64,000 bases of DNA from the NCBI GenBank assembly GCA_017853885.1, contig JAFMIR010000013.1:1-64000 (forward strand), given 5' to 3'. This document shows positions 17,121-26,409 of this stretch, one piece after another; the first letter of the stretch is position 1; every line of letters begins with the position of its first letter. Under the pieces are notes generated by a model, which saw only the letters and a program-made list of their open reading frames with translations, had not been told where the DNA came from and did no database searches. Origin of the DNA: Prosthecobacter sp. (GTDB lineage Bacteria > Verrucomicrobiota > Verrucomicrobiia > Verrucomicrobiales > Verrucomicrobiaceae). The translations under genes and the position numbers were made by a program.

Positions 17121-17390
17121 TTACCAACTGGACTTGGTCACACCGGGGATCATTCCCTGGCAAGCCATTTCACGGAAGGTGAGGCGAGACATCTGAAAAC
17201 GACGGATGTAGGCGCGACGACGACCTGAGACGCGGCAACGATTCGTGAGGCGGGTCGGGCTGGCGTCACGGGGAAGCAGGGACAGACCAATGTAATCTCC
17301 GGCGGCCTTCAGTTCGGCACGGAGCTTCGCATATTTGGAGACGGTTTTTTGTTTGCGCTTTTCGCGCTCAAGCCAGCAGGTTTTTGCCAT
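17121..17390 (-). CDS. rpsN: 30S ribosomal protein S14
   Basis: An 89-residue S14. It opens [15 protein letters not shown] and ends with the conserved [20 protein letters not shown]. The zinc-binding CxxC pairs of the C+ form are absent, so this is the zinc-independent C- type. It binds 16S rRNA in the 30S head. It is outside the large ribosomal clusters and seems monocistronic, with its own terminator downstream. Confidence 0.97.
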   Translation of the reverse strand: MAKTCWLEREKRKQKTVSKYAKLRAELKAAGDYIGLSLLPRDASPTRLTNRCRVSGRRRAYIRRFQMSRLTFREMACQGMIPGVTKSSW

Positions 17391-17479
17391 AGGGGCGAGG
17401 AGTCTGCCCCAGAGAGCTTTTTTAGCAAGGGGAAATTTTCACTGGCACCCGGCCCCCAGCACGCTATCTGCCCGCCGCT

Positions 17480-17557
17480 ATGTTTACCGGAATGGTTCTC
17501 GCTTTCTCGCTGTTGTTCCTCGGAGTGGTCGTTTTCACCTACTTGGTGAAGGGTTAA
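17480..17557 (+). CDS. Putative 25-residue single-pass membrane microprotein
   Basis: An ATG at 17480 opens MFTGMVLAFSLLFLGVVVF followed by TYLVKG and TAA, too short for the ORF track. It is a textbook membrane helix of about 17 residues with a small polar tail. It lies alone between the divergent rpsN start and the convergent thiG end. No strong Shine-Dalgarno is visible (GCCCGCCGCT precedes the ATG), which lowers confidence. Tiny proteins of this type are often subunits or regulators of membrane complexes; no partner is apparent. Confidence 0.4.
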   Translation: MFTGMVLAFSLLFLGVVVFTYLVKG

Positions 17558-17576
17558 ACTCACGCTCCGGCCATTT

Positions 17577-18380
17577 TCATTGGTAAAGAAACGTCGTCAG
17601 CGGACTCGTGGCTGAAGCCATTTCCGCTGACTCGCCGAGACCGACTTCGAACGCGGCGCGACCCGCCTCGGCAGCTGCCTTGAAAGCTTGTGCCATGCGC
17701 ACGGGGTCGGAGGCCACGGCAATGGCCGTGTTCACCAACACGGCATCCGCACCCATCTCAAAGGCCTCCGCCGCATGGCTGGGAGCACCGATGCCCGCGT
17801 CCACAACAACCGGGACGGTAGCCTGAGCGATGATGATCTCAATCTGCCGGCGCGTGGTGATCCCTTGGTGGGAGCCGATGGGCGAACCGAGCGGCATGAC
17901 TGTCACGGTGCCGACATCTTGAAGCCGCCGGGCCAAAACGGGGTCGGCATTGATATAGGGCAACACCTTGAAACCTTCTTTGACGAGGATTTCAGCCGCC
18001 TTGAGTGTTTCGATCGGGTCGGGCAGCAAGTACCGGGGGTCGGGGTGGATTTCGAGCTTCACCCAGTCCGGCAAGCCAGCGGCCACAGCCAATCGCGCTA
18101 GACGAACCGCTTCATCGGCGTTCATCGCGCCGCTGGTGTTGGGCAGCAACAGGACATTATTCGGGATAAAGTCGAGGATGTTGGCGAAAGGATCGCCTTT
18201 GCCGCTGAGGTCCGCACGGCGCAGCGCCACAGTCACGATTTCCGTTTCCGAAGCGACGATCGCGTCCCGCATGAGCTCGCTGCTGGCAAATTTTCCTGTT
18301 CCCAGCATGAGACGGGAACGAAATGTACGGTCGAGGATGGTGAGGGGCTGGTTTTGCACGGGCGGGCAGTGATGGGTCAA
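17577..18380 (-). CDS. thiG: Thiazole synthase ThiG
   Basis: A 267-residue TIM-barrel enzyme that builds the thiazole phosphate of thiamine from deoxyxylulose phosphate, the ThiS thiocarboxylate and dehydroglycine. Family blocks are intact: [12 protein letters not shown], the Schiff-base lysine in [20 protein letters not shown], and [24 protein letters not shown]. It follows hemQ by 8 nt on the same strand, an odd pairing of thiamine and haem genes. No thiS, thiE or TPP riboswitch was noticed nearby; sulfur transfer may use the moeB-rhodanese protein at 7.0 kb. Confidence 0.96.
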   Translation of the reverse strand: MTHHCPPVQNQPLTILDRTFRSRLMLGTGKFASSELMRDAIVASETEIVTVALRRADLSGKGDPFANILDFIPNNVLLLPNTSGAMNADEAVRLARLAVAAGLPDWVKLEIHPDPRYLLPDPIETLKAAEILVKEGFKVLPYINADPVLARRLQDVGTVTVMPLGSPIGSHQGITTRRQIEIIIAQATVPVVVDAGIGAPSHAAEAFEMGADAVLVNTAIAVASDPVRMAQAFKAAAEAGRAAFEVGLGESAEMASATSPLTTFLYQ

Positions 18381-18388
18381 ATCCTACC

Positions 18389-19246
18389 TCACGCAAGCAT
18401 CACGCGCTGCAGCAGCTCGGAGGTGGGCGCTTGGATGCCGATATAGAAGTCGCCGAATTCACCATACTGAGTCGTCACTTCATCGAAGCGCATCTCATAA
18501 ACAATGCTCTTCACTTGGAAGACATCGTGAGCGAAGAGGGTCACGCCCCATTCATGGCTGTCCAGACCGGTGGAGCCGGTGATGAGCTGGCGGACCTTGC
18601 CGGCATATTTGCGGCCTGTCTTCGCGTGACCGCCCATGAGCTCACGACGCTTGGCGAATTCGTTTGCATACCAGTTCGCACCCACGTTGCGGCGCTTGCT
18701 CATCGGGTAGAAGCACATGACCTGCCAGTCCGGCATGTTTGGGTAAAGGCGATCGTTGAAGTACTTCGTCATGTGTCCCTTCCACTCACCAAGACGCTTT
18801 TCATAGGCCTCCGATCCGGGTGCGAGGCCCTCCGTTTTCTCTAGCTGTGCTTTGAACTCGTCCTCACTCTGCGAGTACTCTGTCCACTCGGTCATCGAGA
18901 GGTAGCTGTAGCAAGGTGTGAGCACATCCGTGCCGAGCGAGAGGCTAAGCTGCTTCTCGAAACGTTGCGAGTCATGCAGATCCGGTGTGAGCAGCATGAA
19001 CCCGAGGTCGGACTTCGCGGAGACCATCGCAAAGCACAACAGCTGTGTGCCGGGATGCTTGCGGATGCTTTCGATGGTCCTGAAAAAGCTCGCGCGGCGT
19101 TCCTCACGTTCCTCGACAGTCAAAGCGGCCCAGTAACCATGGTCGATGGTGTAAAATATGTGCTGAACGATCCAACCCTCCTGCGAGATGAGCGGCTTGG
19201 ACTCGGCGGGGCCGTTGGAAGTGGGAAACGAGGTTGGAATGAGCAT
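18389..19246 (-). CDS. hemQ: Coproheme decarboxylase (chlorite-dismutase family)
   Basis: A 285-residue HemQ/ChdC. This enzyme decarboxylates coproheme III twice to haem b, the last step of the coproporphyrin-dependent pathway. Evidence is the two ferredoxin-like halves and the family blocks CFYPMSKRR, GLDSHEWGVTLFAHD and YGEFGDFYIG. The N-terminal half has the expected opening VQHIFYTIDHGYW. It is cytoplasmic and is the first gene of a two-gene unit with thiG. Together with ctaB this points to haem supply for the many c-type cytochromes here. Confidence 0.93.
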   Translation of the reverse strand: MLIPTSFPTSNGPAESKPLISQEGWIVQHIFYTIDHGYWAALTVEEREERRASFFRTIESIRKHPGTQLLCFAMVSAKSDLGFMLLTPDLHDSQRFEKQLSLSLGTDVLTPCYSYLSMTEWTEYSQSEDEFKAQLEKTEGLAPGSEAYEKRLGEWKGHMTKYFNDRLYPNMPDWQVMCFYPMSKRRNVGANWYANEFAKRRELMGGHAKTGRKYAGKVRQLITGSTGLDSHEWGVTLFAHDVFQVKSIVYEMRFDEVTTQYGEFGDFYIGIQAPTSELLQRVMLA

Positions 19247-19293
19247 GGCGAGCCGCGTTCATACGCCAGAATGGCGGCGGCTCAATGCTGGAA

Positions 19294-20355
19294 TCATGCC
19301 TTCCCACATCCGCCATTGTCTTTTAAAAAACGCTCCATCATCGCCAGCGAGAGCTGGCCACCGGGGGAGTTTGGGAAGTAGTCGCAGCCGTGATCACCCC
19401 AGGGGAGTTCGAGGTAGGCGCAGCGGGCCACCCCTTGCATTTTCGCGTGAAGGCGGCGGCTGTGCTCCACCCAGACGAGCGAATCGCTCCTCCCGTGGAT
19501 AAGGAGAGTGGCGGGGCTGCTAGCGGAGATGAATTCAGTGGCGGAGGCAGTGCGGTAGGCATCGGGGACATCCTCTGGGTCACCCCCCATGTATTGCCGC
19601 ACAAGCTTCAGGGACTTCAGGATATCATCGGGATAGGACCACTTGCGAGCGAAGAACATGTCCGGCGGGCCATACACGGCGATGCAGGTGCTCACGCGAA
19701 GCTCAGGCATGCCAAAGGCGCACGCGGCGGCGATCTGCGCCCCGGCGCTACGGCCGAGCAGGATCAAATCGTCCGCGGCGATGCCTAGCGTGGCCGCGTT
19801 CGCACGCACCCACTCGATGGCTCGACGCGTGTCCTCGGCCTGAGCGGGCCAGCGATGCTTCGGCGCGAGTCGATAACCGACCGAGCAAATCACGGCATCG
19901 CATCGCACAGCGAACTCGCGGTTCGCGGCGGGAAACTCGCCTGGATCGCCACTGTCCCAACCGCCCGTGTGCAATGCCATGATGCAGCGGCGCTTTTTGC
20001 CATCGCGAGCCGGTTCGTAGGTCACCACATCGATTTGATCGCCATCATGCTCGAAAGCAGCGGTGCGGGTGACGATCACGTTCTTGCCTTCGTAACGCGG
20101 GAACCACAGTCGGACCCACGAAAATGGCAGGGCATGCTTCTTCGCGATCCGCGAGGCTTGCCACGCAGGCCGGAGAAAAACGATCGCGAGGCCTGAAAAG
20201 GCCCAATGCCATGCCGCGAGCACCAAACAAGCCAGCGAGAGCCAGTGACCGAATTCCAGCGTGACGAGCCGCAATTGCCAGCGCAGCCGCGACTTGGCCT
20301 GAAGGGCCGCGTTGAGCGCCAGGAGGCTCAAAAGGGCGAAAACGGCGGCCAGCAT
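19294..20355 (-). CDS. Membrane-anchored alpha/beta-hydrolase
   Basis: A 353-residue protein with two hydrophobic N-terminal segments (about residues 1-20 and 38-60) followed by a hydrolase domain. The catalytic features are HTGGWDSG (oxyanion region), the nucleophile elbow LLGRSAGAQIA, and HGRSDSLVWVEHSRR with the acid. A late GDHGCDYF would supply the His. It resembles carboxylesterase/BD-FAE proteins facing the periplasm or cytoplasm from a membrane anchor. It starts 3 nt after the DUF502 gene stop, so the two are co-transcribed. Confidence 0.8.
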   Translation of the reverse strand: MLAAVFALLSLLALNAALQAKSRLRWQLRLVTLEFGHWLSLACLVLAAWHWAFSGLAIVFLRPAWQASRIAKKHALPFSWVRLWFPRYEGKNVIVTRTAAFEHDGDQIDVVTYEPARDGKKRRCIMALHTGGWDSGDPGEFPAANREFAVRCDAVICSVGYRLAPKHRWPAQAEDTRRAIEWVRANAATLGIAADDLILLGRSAGAQIAAACAFGMPELRVSTCIAVYGPPDMFFARKWSYPDDILKSLKLVRQYMGGDPEDVPDAYRTASATEFISASSPATLLIHGRSDSLVWVEHSRRLHAKMQGVARCAYLELPWGDHGCDYFPNSPGGQLSLAMMERFLKDNGGCGKA

Positions 20356-20358
20356 GAG

Positions 20359-21267
20359 CTATTTCTTCCTCCAACCCAAGCCGTGCAGCCAGCGACGGGC
20401 ACGCGGCTCGACATTGAGGGCTTCTGCCAAGATATCGTTATCACCTGAATCAAAGTCCTCTGCGCGTGGCAAGCCGATGGGCAGCAGCGGTTGCGTCTTT
20501 TTTTCCTGTTCTTTGGGCTTCGTTTCAGGCTCGGGCGCAGGATTGTTTGGCGCCAATGGATTGAGCGGCGGCAGGATCGTCTGCGGACCCACTAGACCGC
20601 CAGAGAGGATCATCTTCATCGAGTCCTCGATGGAGATCGGCGCATCGGTGATTTTATCGCTGTCCACGATGAGAAGGATGGCCGTCATCGGGCTGGGAGA
20701 GGTAGGCACAAGCACACAGGTCATTGCCTTGCCATTTTGCGTATCAGTGAACTGACCGGTGGCAAAGCCCAACATGCGCACGCCACCTCCTTGCTCGATG
20801 TAAACAACTCGCTTCAGGTTCTGGCGAGTACCAAAACCGCGGAAAGCATCAATCACCTGCTTCAACGTCTTGTAGATGACCGCCACCATAGGCACGCGCA
20901 AAAGCAGCTTGTCCGTAGCGGTTACGATGCGGGCGCCGATCACGTTGGTAGCCAATACGCCAAGTCCGGCGACGACGACCAGCGGCAGCATAAAGCCCGC
21001 GAAGGCGGTGATGCGTTTCACCATTGGGTCATCCAGATTGATCACCGGACGGCCAACGATCTCCTCAGTCATCTGAGCCACATAACCGAGCAGGCCTTCC
21101 GCCCAGCCATGCAGCAGGCCATAGACGAATTGTAGGATCCAAAACGTAACAATAAGCGGCGCGGCCAAGGCCAGCCCAGCGAGGAACTTGTTTCGCACCC
21201 AAGCCACCCACGTTTTCGCTGCGTGAGTTTGGAGACAGGGTTCAGGGGCATTGTTCACCGGATGCAT
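20359..21267 (-). CDS. DUF502 family membrane protein
   Basis: A 302-residue protein with two strong membrane helices (LALAAPLIVTFWILQFVYGLL and the GFMLPLVVVAGLGVL region), then a conserved soluble part. The blocks LLRVPMVAVIYKTLKQVIDAF and VLVPTSPSPMTAILLIV are typical of DUF502. The C-terminal ~70 residues are proline-rich and charged (NPLAPNNPAPEPE...), probably disordered. The family has no settled role. It is the first gene of a pair with the alpha/beta-hydrolase. Confidence 0.88.
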   Translation of the reverse strand: MHPVNNAPEPCLQTHAAKTWVAWVRNKFLAGLALAAPLIVTFWILQFVYGLLHGWAEGLLGYVAQMTEEIVGRPVINLDDPMVKRITAFAGFMLPLVVVAGLGVLATNVIGARIVTATDKLLLRVPMVAVIYKTLKQVIDAFRGFGTRQNLKRVVYIEQGGGVRMLGFATGQFTDTQNGKAMTCVLVPTSPSPMTAILLIVDSDKITDAPISIEDSMKMILSGGLVGPQTILPPLNPLAPNNPAPEPETKPKEQEKKTQPLLPIGLPRAEDFDSGDNDILAEALNVEPRARRWLHGLGWRKK

Positions 21268-21388
21268 TTAGGAATAGCGTGTTGTGCCTGCGGAGAAACT
21301 CGCAGCAAATCGATTGTTCATGTTATTAAGCTACGTGGATGCAGTTTTTCGTGCGTTTTTTGGCTCCAGTCGCTAAAAAGCCGCTGCC

Positions 21389-22414
21389 ATGAACACTGAC
21401 CGCCGCTCTTTCCTCAGCACTTTCGTCGCCGCCACCGCCAGCTCCGCGATCGCCCGCGACTGGACCGGCCAGACGCCTGAGCGCTATCCCGATCCTGATG
21501 TGATTGCACTCGATCCCTCCTTTACCAAACTCGTTCAAGGCAATGCTCCGATCCGCCGCCTGCACACCGGCATGCTCTGGGCCGAAGGTCCCGCTTGGAA
21601 TGGCAGCGGCAACTATTTGGTGTGGAGTGACATCCCCAATAATGTCCAAATGCGCTGGTTACCGGAAGACGGTCACGTGAGCGTGATGCGCAACAACGCC
21701 AACAACTGCAACGGCAACACCTTCGACCTGCGAGGCCGCCAAATCAGCTTCGAACACGCGACGCGCCGTGTGGTACGCTATGAACTCGACGGAAAGGTCA
21801 CCATTCTGGCAGCTACCTTCGACGGCAAACCTCTCAATGCCCCGAATGACGGAGCAGTCCATCCCGATGGCTCTATCTGGTTCACCGATCCCGGTTACGG
21901 CAGCATGATGGACTACGAGGGCAACAAAGGAGATCTGCTGCTCAAGGAATCCGTCTATCGCATCGATCCAGCAGGTGAAATCACCAAGATCACCGAAGAT
22001 CTCGAAAAGCCGAATGGCCTCTGCTTCTCACCCGATTACAAGAAGGTGTACATCGTCGATACTGGCAGCCCGAAGAACATCCGCGTCTATGACGTCGACG
22101 GCACGAAGGTGAAAAACGGCAAAGTCTTCGCCACGAACAAAGGCCAGCTCGCCGATCCGAAAGCGAATGGCAACTCCGACGGCATCCGCTGCGATGTGGA
22201 AGGCAATCTTTGGTGCAGCGCCGGATGGATTGGCGATGGCTACGACGGTGTCCACGTTTTCAATCCCGAAGGCAAGCTTATCGGCTTCATCAAGTTGCCC
22301 GAGACTGCCAGCAACGTTTGCTTCGGCGGCTCGAAGCGAAACCGCCTTTTCATTACGGCCTCACAGAGCCTCTACTCGCTCTATGTCAACACACGAGGTG
22401 CTCATCACTGCTGA
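21389..22414 (+). CDS. Tat-exported SMP-30/gluconolactonase-like protein
   Basis: A 341-residue six-bladed beta-propeller of the SMP-30/gluconolactonase/LRE family. The N-terminus MNTDRRSFLSTFVAATASSA is a Tat-type leader. Metal-site regions are visible: LWAEGPAWNG (Glu), NGNTFDL, LNAPNDGAVHPDGSIWFTDPGYG (Asn-Asp), and NSDGIRCDVEGNLW (late Asp). Members hydrolyse lactones such as gluconolactone with Ca or Zn; the substrate here is untested. It stands alone between two minus-strand genes. Confidence 0.9.
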   Translation: MNTDRRSFLSTFVAATASSAIARDWTGQTPERYPDPDVIALDPSFTKLVQGNAPIRRLHTGMLWAEGPAWNGSGNYLVWSDIPNNVQMRWLPEDGHVSVMRNNANNCNGNTFDLRGRQISFEHATRRVVRYELDGKVTILAATFDGKPLNAPNDGAVHPDGSIWFTDPGYGSMMDYEGNKGDLLLKESVYRIDPAGEITKITEDLEKPNGLCFSPDYKKVYIVDTGSPKNIRVYDVDGTKVKNGKVFATNKGQLADPKANGNSDGIRCDVEGNLWCSAGWIGDGYDGVHVFNPEGKLIGFIKLPETASNVCFGGSKRNRLFITASQSLYSLYVNTRGAHHC

Positions 22415-22494
22415 TCGTGGCATGAATCACTGGCCGACGGACGGCTTCACGGAGGTTGGCGATGGGTCCGCTGACGCGTCTGCGCCTCTGCGAC

Positions 22495-23337
22495 TCACTC
22501 TTCCATCAACCGCACGGCTAGGCGGCGCATGAATTGCCGCTCTGAAAAACGGTTCGACCGCGTAAAGGCCTCGTCGAGGTTCCGCAGGATGCGCAACAGG
22601 ATGACATTCACGCTCGCGGGCTCGCGCACGAGGTCCTCCATGGCGGGATTGGCGGTGGGATGATGTTTGGCCACGCTCTCGGCGTCCATGAACTTGCCGC
22701 GATTAAAGCAATCCACGAGCCACTCTTTTCCGTCCACCATGACACGAGCGAGGAAATGACCTGGGAAATTGCAGCCACCGATATCGAGGCCAAAGCGCTG
22801 GCCGATGAAGCGGTAGAGGCAACAAAGGCTCAAGGGATTGCCCAGACCCGTCTCGATGACCCAAAAGAGGTTGCTGTTCAACGGTGAGTAATAATCCTTT
22901 GTGTTTCCGCGGAAACGGGTGATGCCGCCGCGTTGGGCAAAGAGCCACTCGGCGAGCTCATGGGCATTCATTCGTCCGCCTTCTTCAAAGGCTACCCTTG
23001 CAAGCGTGTCGAGCTGGCGTCCAAGATCCCCAGGATGCGTCTTCCAGCCGTCGAGAAAAGCGCAGACTTGGCACATGGCCTCCTCAAGCTGCGTGGTGGC
23101 ACCTTCCAGCCAGCGCCAGCGCATCCAAGTTTCTTCCATCTCAGCACGGCGAGCTGGTTCCAGCAACTCAGCCACTACCTGCTCCTCCTCCGGTGTGAGC
23201 GGATTCTCAAGATGCTCCAAAAAATGCGGTAAGTCGCGGCGCATGCCGGTGAGTTGCTGCCTCACGGCCTCGCGCACTACTTCAGACTCATCGTCGAGCA
23301 GTTTGCGGAGGTGGTTGAGCTGAAGCACACCGGACAT
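22495..23337 (-). CDS. SirB1/transglutaminase-like TPR-type protein
   Basis: The ORF track runs to 23754 but overlaps ctaB; the ATG at 23337 (MSGVLQLNHLRKLLDDES) gives 280 residues with a sensible opening. The core is the SirB1-type transglutaminase-like domain: a long helical N-terminal part, then RGNTKDYYSPLNSNLFWVI, a CLYRFIGQRFGLDIGG block and PGHFLARV. The catalytic triad is not obviously complete (CCLYRF, PGHF, VDCFNRG), as in many SirB1 proteins thought to be non-enzymatic. The role is unknown. It is divergent from ctaB. Confidence 0.82.
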   Translation of the reverse strand: MSGVLQLNHLRKLLDDESEVVREAVRQQLTGMRRDLPHFLEHLENPLTPEEEQVVAELLEPARRAEMEETWMRWRWLEGATTQLEEAMCQVCAFLDGWKTHPGDLGRQLDTLARVAFEEGGRMNAHELAEWLFAQRGGITRFRGNTKDYYSPLNSNLFWVIETGLGNPLSLCCLYRFIGQRFGLDIGGCNFPGHFLARVMVDGKEWLVDCFNRGKFMDAESVAKHHPTANPAMEDLVREPASVNVILLRILRNLDEAFTRSNRFSERQFMRRLAVRLMEE

Positions 23338-23446
23338 GAGTGGGTGATAGCATTTGGTGAAGGTGGCAGGCAACAGGGAAGTGAGACCGCCTTTGGCCCT
23401 CGCTTGACCTTGGCACTCATTGCTGCTCTCGCTAGATGCGACCTCC

Positions 23447-24343
23447 ATGACAGCACGCGACCTCCTCATCCTCACGAAATTTCGCCTCAGTGCACTCGTG
23501 ATTGTGACAACGTTTGTCGGGTTCTGGGTACGGGCAAACAGGCCGCTGGATCCATGGCTGCTGGTGCATACGATTCTCGGTAGCACGCTGGCGGCGTTTG
23601 GCGCAGCGGTCTTCAACCAACTCATGGAGATCGAACCTGACAGCCGCATGCAGCGCACGGCGGACCGGCCCCTGCCCTCCGGACGGGTAAGTCCTTCCGC
23701 AGCCTTCGGTTTGGGTTGGTTGCTCAGCGCGGCAGCACTCATCCACCTTGCCAACCGCGTGAATGTGGAGGCGGCGGCGCTTACGGCGTCTACGCTGGCG
23801 GTTTATCTCTTCATATACACCCCCCTGAAGAGGCAAAACGCCATCAACACCCTTGTCGGGGCAGTTTCGGGCGCTTTGCCACCGCTGATCGGATGGGCAG
23901 GTGCGGCCGGGCCGGCCACCGGGATCACGCCCTACTTCCGCTGGCAACTGATGTTAGAGCCTGGGGCCATCTACCTTTTCCTGCTGCTCTTCCTGTGGCA
24001 GCTCCCGCATTTCTTGGCCATTAATTGGATGTATCGAGACGAGTACCGCAAAGGCGGCTTTGTGATGCTGGCGAATGAGGATGAGCACGGTGCAAAGACC
24101 TCCCGCCATGCACTCGCTTACGCCATCGCCACGCTGCTGCTCATGCTGTATCCGGCCTACGCAGGCACAGTGAGCGTGGCATGGTTCTTGCCACCAGCCC
24201 TGCTGCTTAGCGGTTGGCTGGGCTGGCTGGCGCTGCGTTTCAACCGCCAATCGGAGCGGGCTACCGCGCGCAAGCTCTTCTTTTGCACGCTTGCTTACCT
24301 GCCACTGATCTTGCTGGTCACCGTTCTAACTTGGAAACGCTGA
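23447..24343 (+). CDS. ctaB: Protoheme IX farnesyltransferase
   Basis: Starting at MTARDLLILTKFRL gives 298 residues, the family norm. It is a UbiA-type membrane prenyltransferase that converts haem b to haem O for cytochrome oxidase. The first Asp-rich motif is NQLMEIEPDSRMQRTADRPL, and YTPLKRQNAINTLVGAVSGALPPLIGW follows. Several hydrophobic helices are evident. It starts a three-gene run with the SCO protein and the DUF420 protein, all needed for oxidase assembly. No cox structural genes are in the window. Confidence 0.94.
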   Translation: MTARDLLILTKFRLSALVIVTTFVGFWVRANRPLDPWLLVHTILGSTLAAFGAAVFNQLMEIEPDSRMQRTADRPLPSGRVSPSAAFGLGWLLSAAALIHLANRVNVEAAALTASTLAVYLFIYTPLKRQNAINTLVGAVSGALPPLIGWAGAAGPATGITPYFRWQLMLEPGAIYLFLLLFLWQLPHFLAINWMYRDEYRKGGFVMLANEDEHGAKTSRHALAYAIATLLLMLYPAYAGTVSVAWFLPPALLLSGWLGWLALRFNRQSERATARKLFFCTLAYLPLILLVTVLTWKR

Positions 24344-24380
24344 TCCAAAAGCCCTTACGCCTCGTACCTTTCTTTGTTTC

Positions 24381-25109
24381 ATGTCCGAACCTGTCTCTCC
24401 GCCCGCCAAACGCTCTCTGAATCCGTGGTCGATCTGGATCCCGATCATCATGGTGATACTGGGCATCGTTGTTTTCTACAACTGGCTCATCTTTCGCCAA
24501 CGCCAAGAAATGGACCGTGTGAAAGCGGAAGCCGCAGGCGCGCCCTCGCGCCCGCCGATCATGAGCCGACTGGCGACGGATTTGGAACTCACGGAGCGCA
24601 GCGGCAAGAAGGTGCACCTAGCCGAACTCAAAGGAAAAATCCTCGTCACCTCATGGGTCTTTACTCGCTGCACGCGAGGCTGCTCGGCAGTCACTTCGCT
24701 GATGAAAAAACTCTATGACGAGTTCGCTGATCATCCGGAGATCCATTTTCTGTCCTTTTCGCTCGACGCCGATGACACACCCCAAATGTTGGCGAAGTTT
24801 GCCGAGCAGTTCGGCATTCCCGCCGATGCCCGCTGGTGGTTCCTCAGCGGCGATAAGAAAGCCGTGCGCGACTACATGACACGCCAATTTGGCTTCCGGC
24901 CTGTCGAAGACATGCCCGAGAAGGACCGCCTCGGACCTGATGACAAATACATTCACGACCTGCGCATCGCCGTCGTCGATCATCAAGGGCATGTCCGCCG
25001 CCTTGAAGACGTGATGAATCAAGATCCTGCCACCGCCAAGTACTGGAACGAACAACTCCGCCGAGACCTACGCTGGTTGATCGACTACCGTGACGGCAAG
25101 GTGAACTGA
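24381..25109 (+). CDS. SCO1/SenC copper chaperone
   Basis: A 242-residue thioredoxin-fold protein anchored by one N-terminal helix (PIIMVILGIVVFYNWLIF). The copper-binding CxxxC is present as FTRCTRGCSAV, and the distal His in KYIHDLRIAVV. These match SCO proteins that insert copper into the Cu-A site of cytochrome oxidase subunit II. It lies 37 nt after ctaB and 14 nt before the DUF420 gene, in a cytochrome-oxidase biogenesis operon. Confidence 0.93.
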   Translation: MSEPVSPPAKRSLNPWSIWIPIIMVILGIVVFYNWLIFRQRQEMDRVKAEAAGAPSRPPIMSRLATDLELTERSGKKVHLAELKGKILVTSWVFTRCTRGCSAVTSLMKKLYDEFADHPEIHFLSFSLDADDTPQMLAKFAEQFGIPADARWWFLSGDKKAVRDYMTRQFGFRPVEDMPEKDRLGPDDKYIHDLRIAVVDHQGHVRRLEDVMNQDPATAKYWNEQLRRDLRWLIDYRDGKVN

Positions 25110-25123
25110 ATCCAACCTCCTCC

Positions 25124-25558
25124 ATGACTGTCTTCGACCTCCCCAAAATTTACACGCTGTTCAACGCCTGCGCGCTGCTTCACATCATTCTCGGCCTAGT
25201 GATGATCAAAATGGGGCAACGCAAGGCTCATGTCGCGAGCATGACTATTGCGTTGCTTTTCTCGGCAGCGTTCCTTGGCTGTTACCTGTATTATCATTAC
25301 CACGCCGGGCATGTGAAATTTGCCGGCACCGGAATGACCCGCCCTATTTACTTCATCCTCCTTTTCACCCACATCCCGCTGGCTGTTTTGAATCTGCCAA
25401 TGATCATCATGACCGTCGTTCCGGCAATGCGGAACCGCTTCGACAAACACAAGCGCATGGCCAAATGGACTGTGCCCATTTGGCTCTACGTTTCCGTCAC
25501 CGGCATCATCGTTTATCTGATGTGCTATGTCTGGTATGGGCCGCCGATTCGCGGTTGA
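25124..25558 (+). CDS. DUF420 membrane protein
   Basis: A 144-residue protein with four membrane helices, matching DUF420, a CtaM-like family usually found in oxidase assembly operons. Conserved polar and aromatic residues inside helices are visible (YHYHAGHVKF, FTHIPLAVLNLP, RNRFDKHKRMAKW). It is the last gene of the ctaB-SCO-DUF420 run. A nested palindrome starts at its stop codon and may end the transcript. Confidence 0.9.
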   Translation: MTVFDLPKIYTLFNACALLHIILGLVMIKMGQRKAHVASMTIALLFSAAFLGCYLYYHYHAGHVKFAGTGMTRPIYFILLFTHIPLAVLNLPMIIMTVVPAMRNRFDKHKRMAKWTVPIWLYVSVTGIIVYLMCYVWYGPPIRG

Positions 25559-25593
25559 GAAAGTGGAACAGGTTGAAAACCTGAGACACTTTC
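25559..25593. terminator. Nested palindrome at convergent gene ends
   Basis: GAAAGTG (25559-25565) pairs with CACTTTC (25587-25593), enclosing CAGGTT-GAA-AACCTG (25569-25583). It sits between the convergent DUF420 and TauE/SafE genes. It can fold on both strands, but no U-tract follows, so terminator function is likely yet unproven. Confidence 0.45.
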
Positions 25594-26353
25594 ATCCTCC
25601 AAACTGCCGCCAGAACATCACGACCGAGATCACCAGTCCGATCAGCGTGATCAAATGCCGCACGCGACGTGGCTCGATGCGCTGGGAAAAGTGCGCCCCG
25701 AGATAGTAGCCGACCAGAGCGCCCGCCGTCAGCGCCAGCGCCTGCGGCCATTGCACCATCCCCGCCGCGATGAACCACACCGCGGCCACGACATTGATCA
25801 GGCTGCCAAGCAGGTTTTTCAGCGCGTTCATCTCGTGGATGTGCGACATGCCCATGAAGCCAAACGAGGCCAGCATCAGGATGCCGATCCCCGCACCGAA
25901 AAAGGCTCCGTAGATCGCCACGGGCAGTTGAAGGGCGATGGAGAACCAGATCGTACTCCGTTGGCTGGTCGCTCCCGGCTTCTTTAAGAAGCCTTGGAGG
26001 AAAAACAGCACCGTGGCGAATAGCACGAGAAACGGCACCAGCTTTGAAAACTGGTCATCGCTCGTCTGCGTGAGCAGCCAGCTCCCAAAGGCAGCGCCCG
26101 CTGTTCCCACCGGGATGAACCACGGCAGCCATTGCCGCACGGCTTTCAAGTGATGGCGGAAGCTCACCAAGCTGCTCGACGTGCCGATGACCAACCCCAC
26201 CGTGCTCGTGGCATTTGCTGTCACTGGCGGCACGCCGCACATGAGCAGGACCGGAAAAGTCAAAAGCGTGCCTCCGCCGGCCACGGCATTCACGGCCCCC
26301 GCCGCACATCCGGCGGCGCTGAGGGCAAGGGCATCGGAAAAGGTCATTGGCAT
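25592..26353 (-). CDS. TauE/SafE family exporter
   Basis: A 253-residue membrane protein with the TauE/SafE (sulfite/sulfoacetate exporter) pattern: N-terminal AGCAAGAVNAVAGGGTLLTFP, NATSTVGLVIGTSSS at the second repeat start, and a mirror-image second half (GAFFGAGIGILMLASFGFMGM). Family members export sulfite, sulfoacetate or related anions. A sulfite reductase lies 8 kb away but there is no direct linkage. It is convergent with the oxidase-assembly operon and divergent from the MmcQ-like gene. Confidence 0.9.
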   Translation of the reverse strand: MPMTFSDALALSAAGCAAGAVNAVAGGGTLLTFPVLLMCGVPPVTANATSTVGLVIGTSSSLVSFRHHLKAVRQWLPWFIPVGTAGAAFGSWLLTQTSDDQFSKLVPFLVLFATVLFFLQGFLKKPGATSQRSTIWFSIALQLPVAIYGAFFGAGIGILMLASFGFMGMSHIHEMNALKNLLGSLINVVAAVWFIAAGMVQWPQALALTAGALVGYYLGAHFSQRIEPRRVRHLITLIGLVISVVMFWRQFGG

Positions 26354-26409
26354 GCTTTTTGGCGCTTCCGGCCCTTTTCGCCAGCGGAAGCTCGTTTTAA
26401 CCTCCCACC

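Noticed and set aside
18300-19300. TPP riboswitch upstream of hemQ-thiG
   Set aside because: Searched by eye for the conserved CUGAGA core upstream of both genes; none found in a plausible place.
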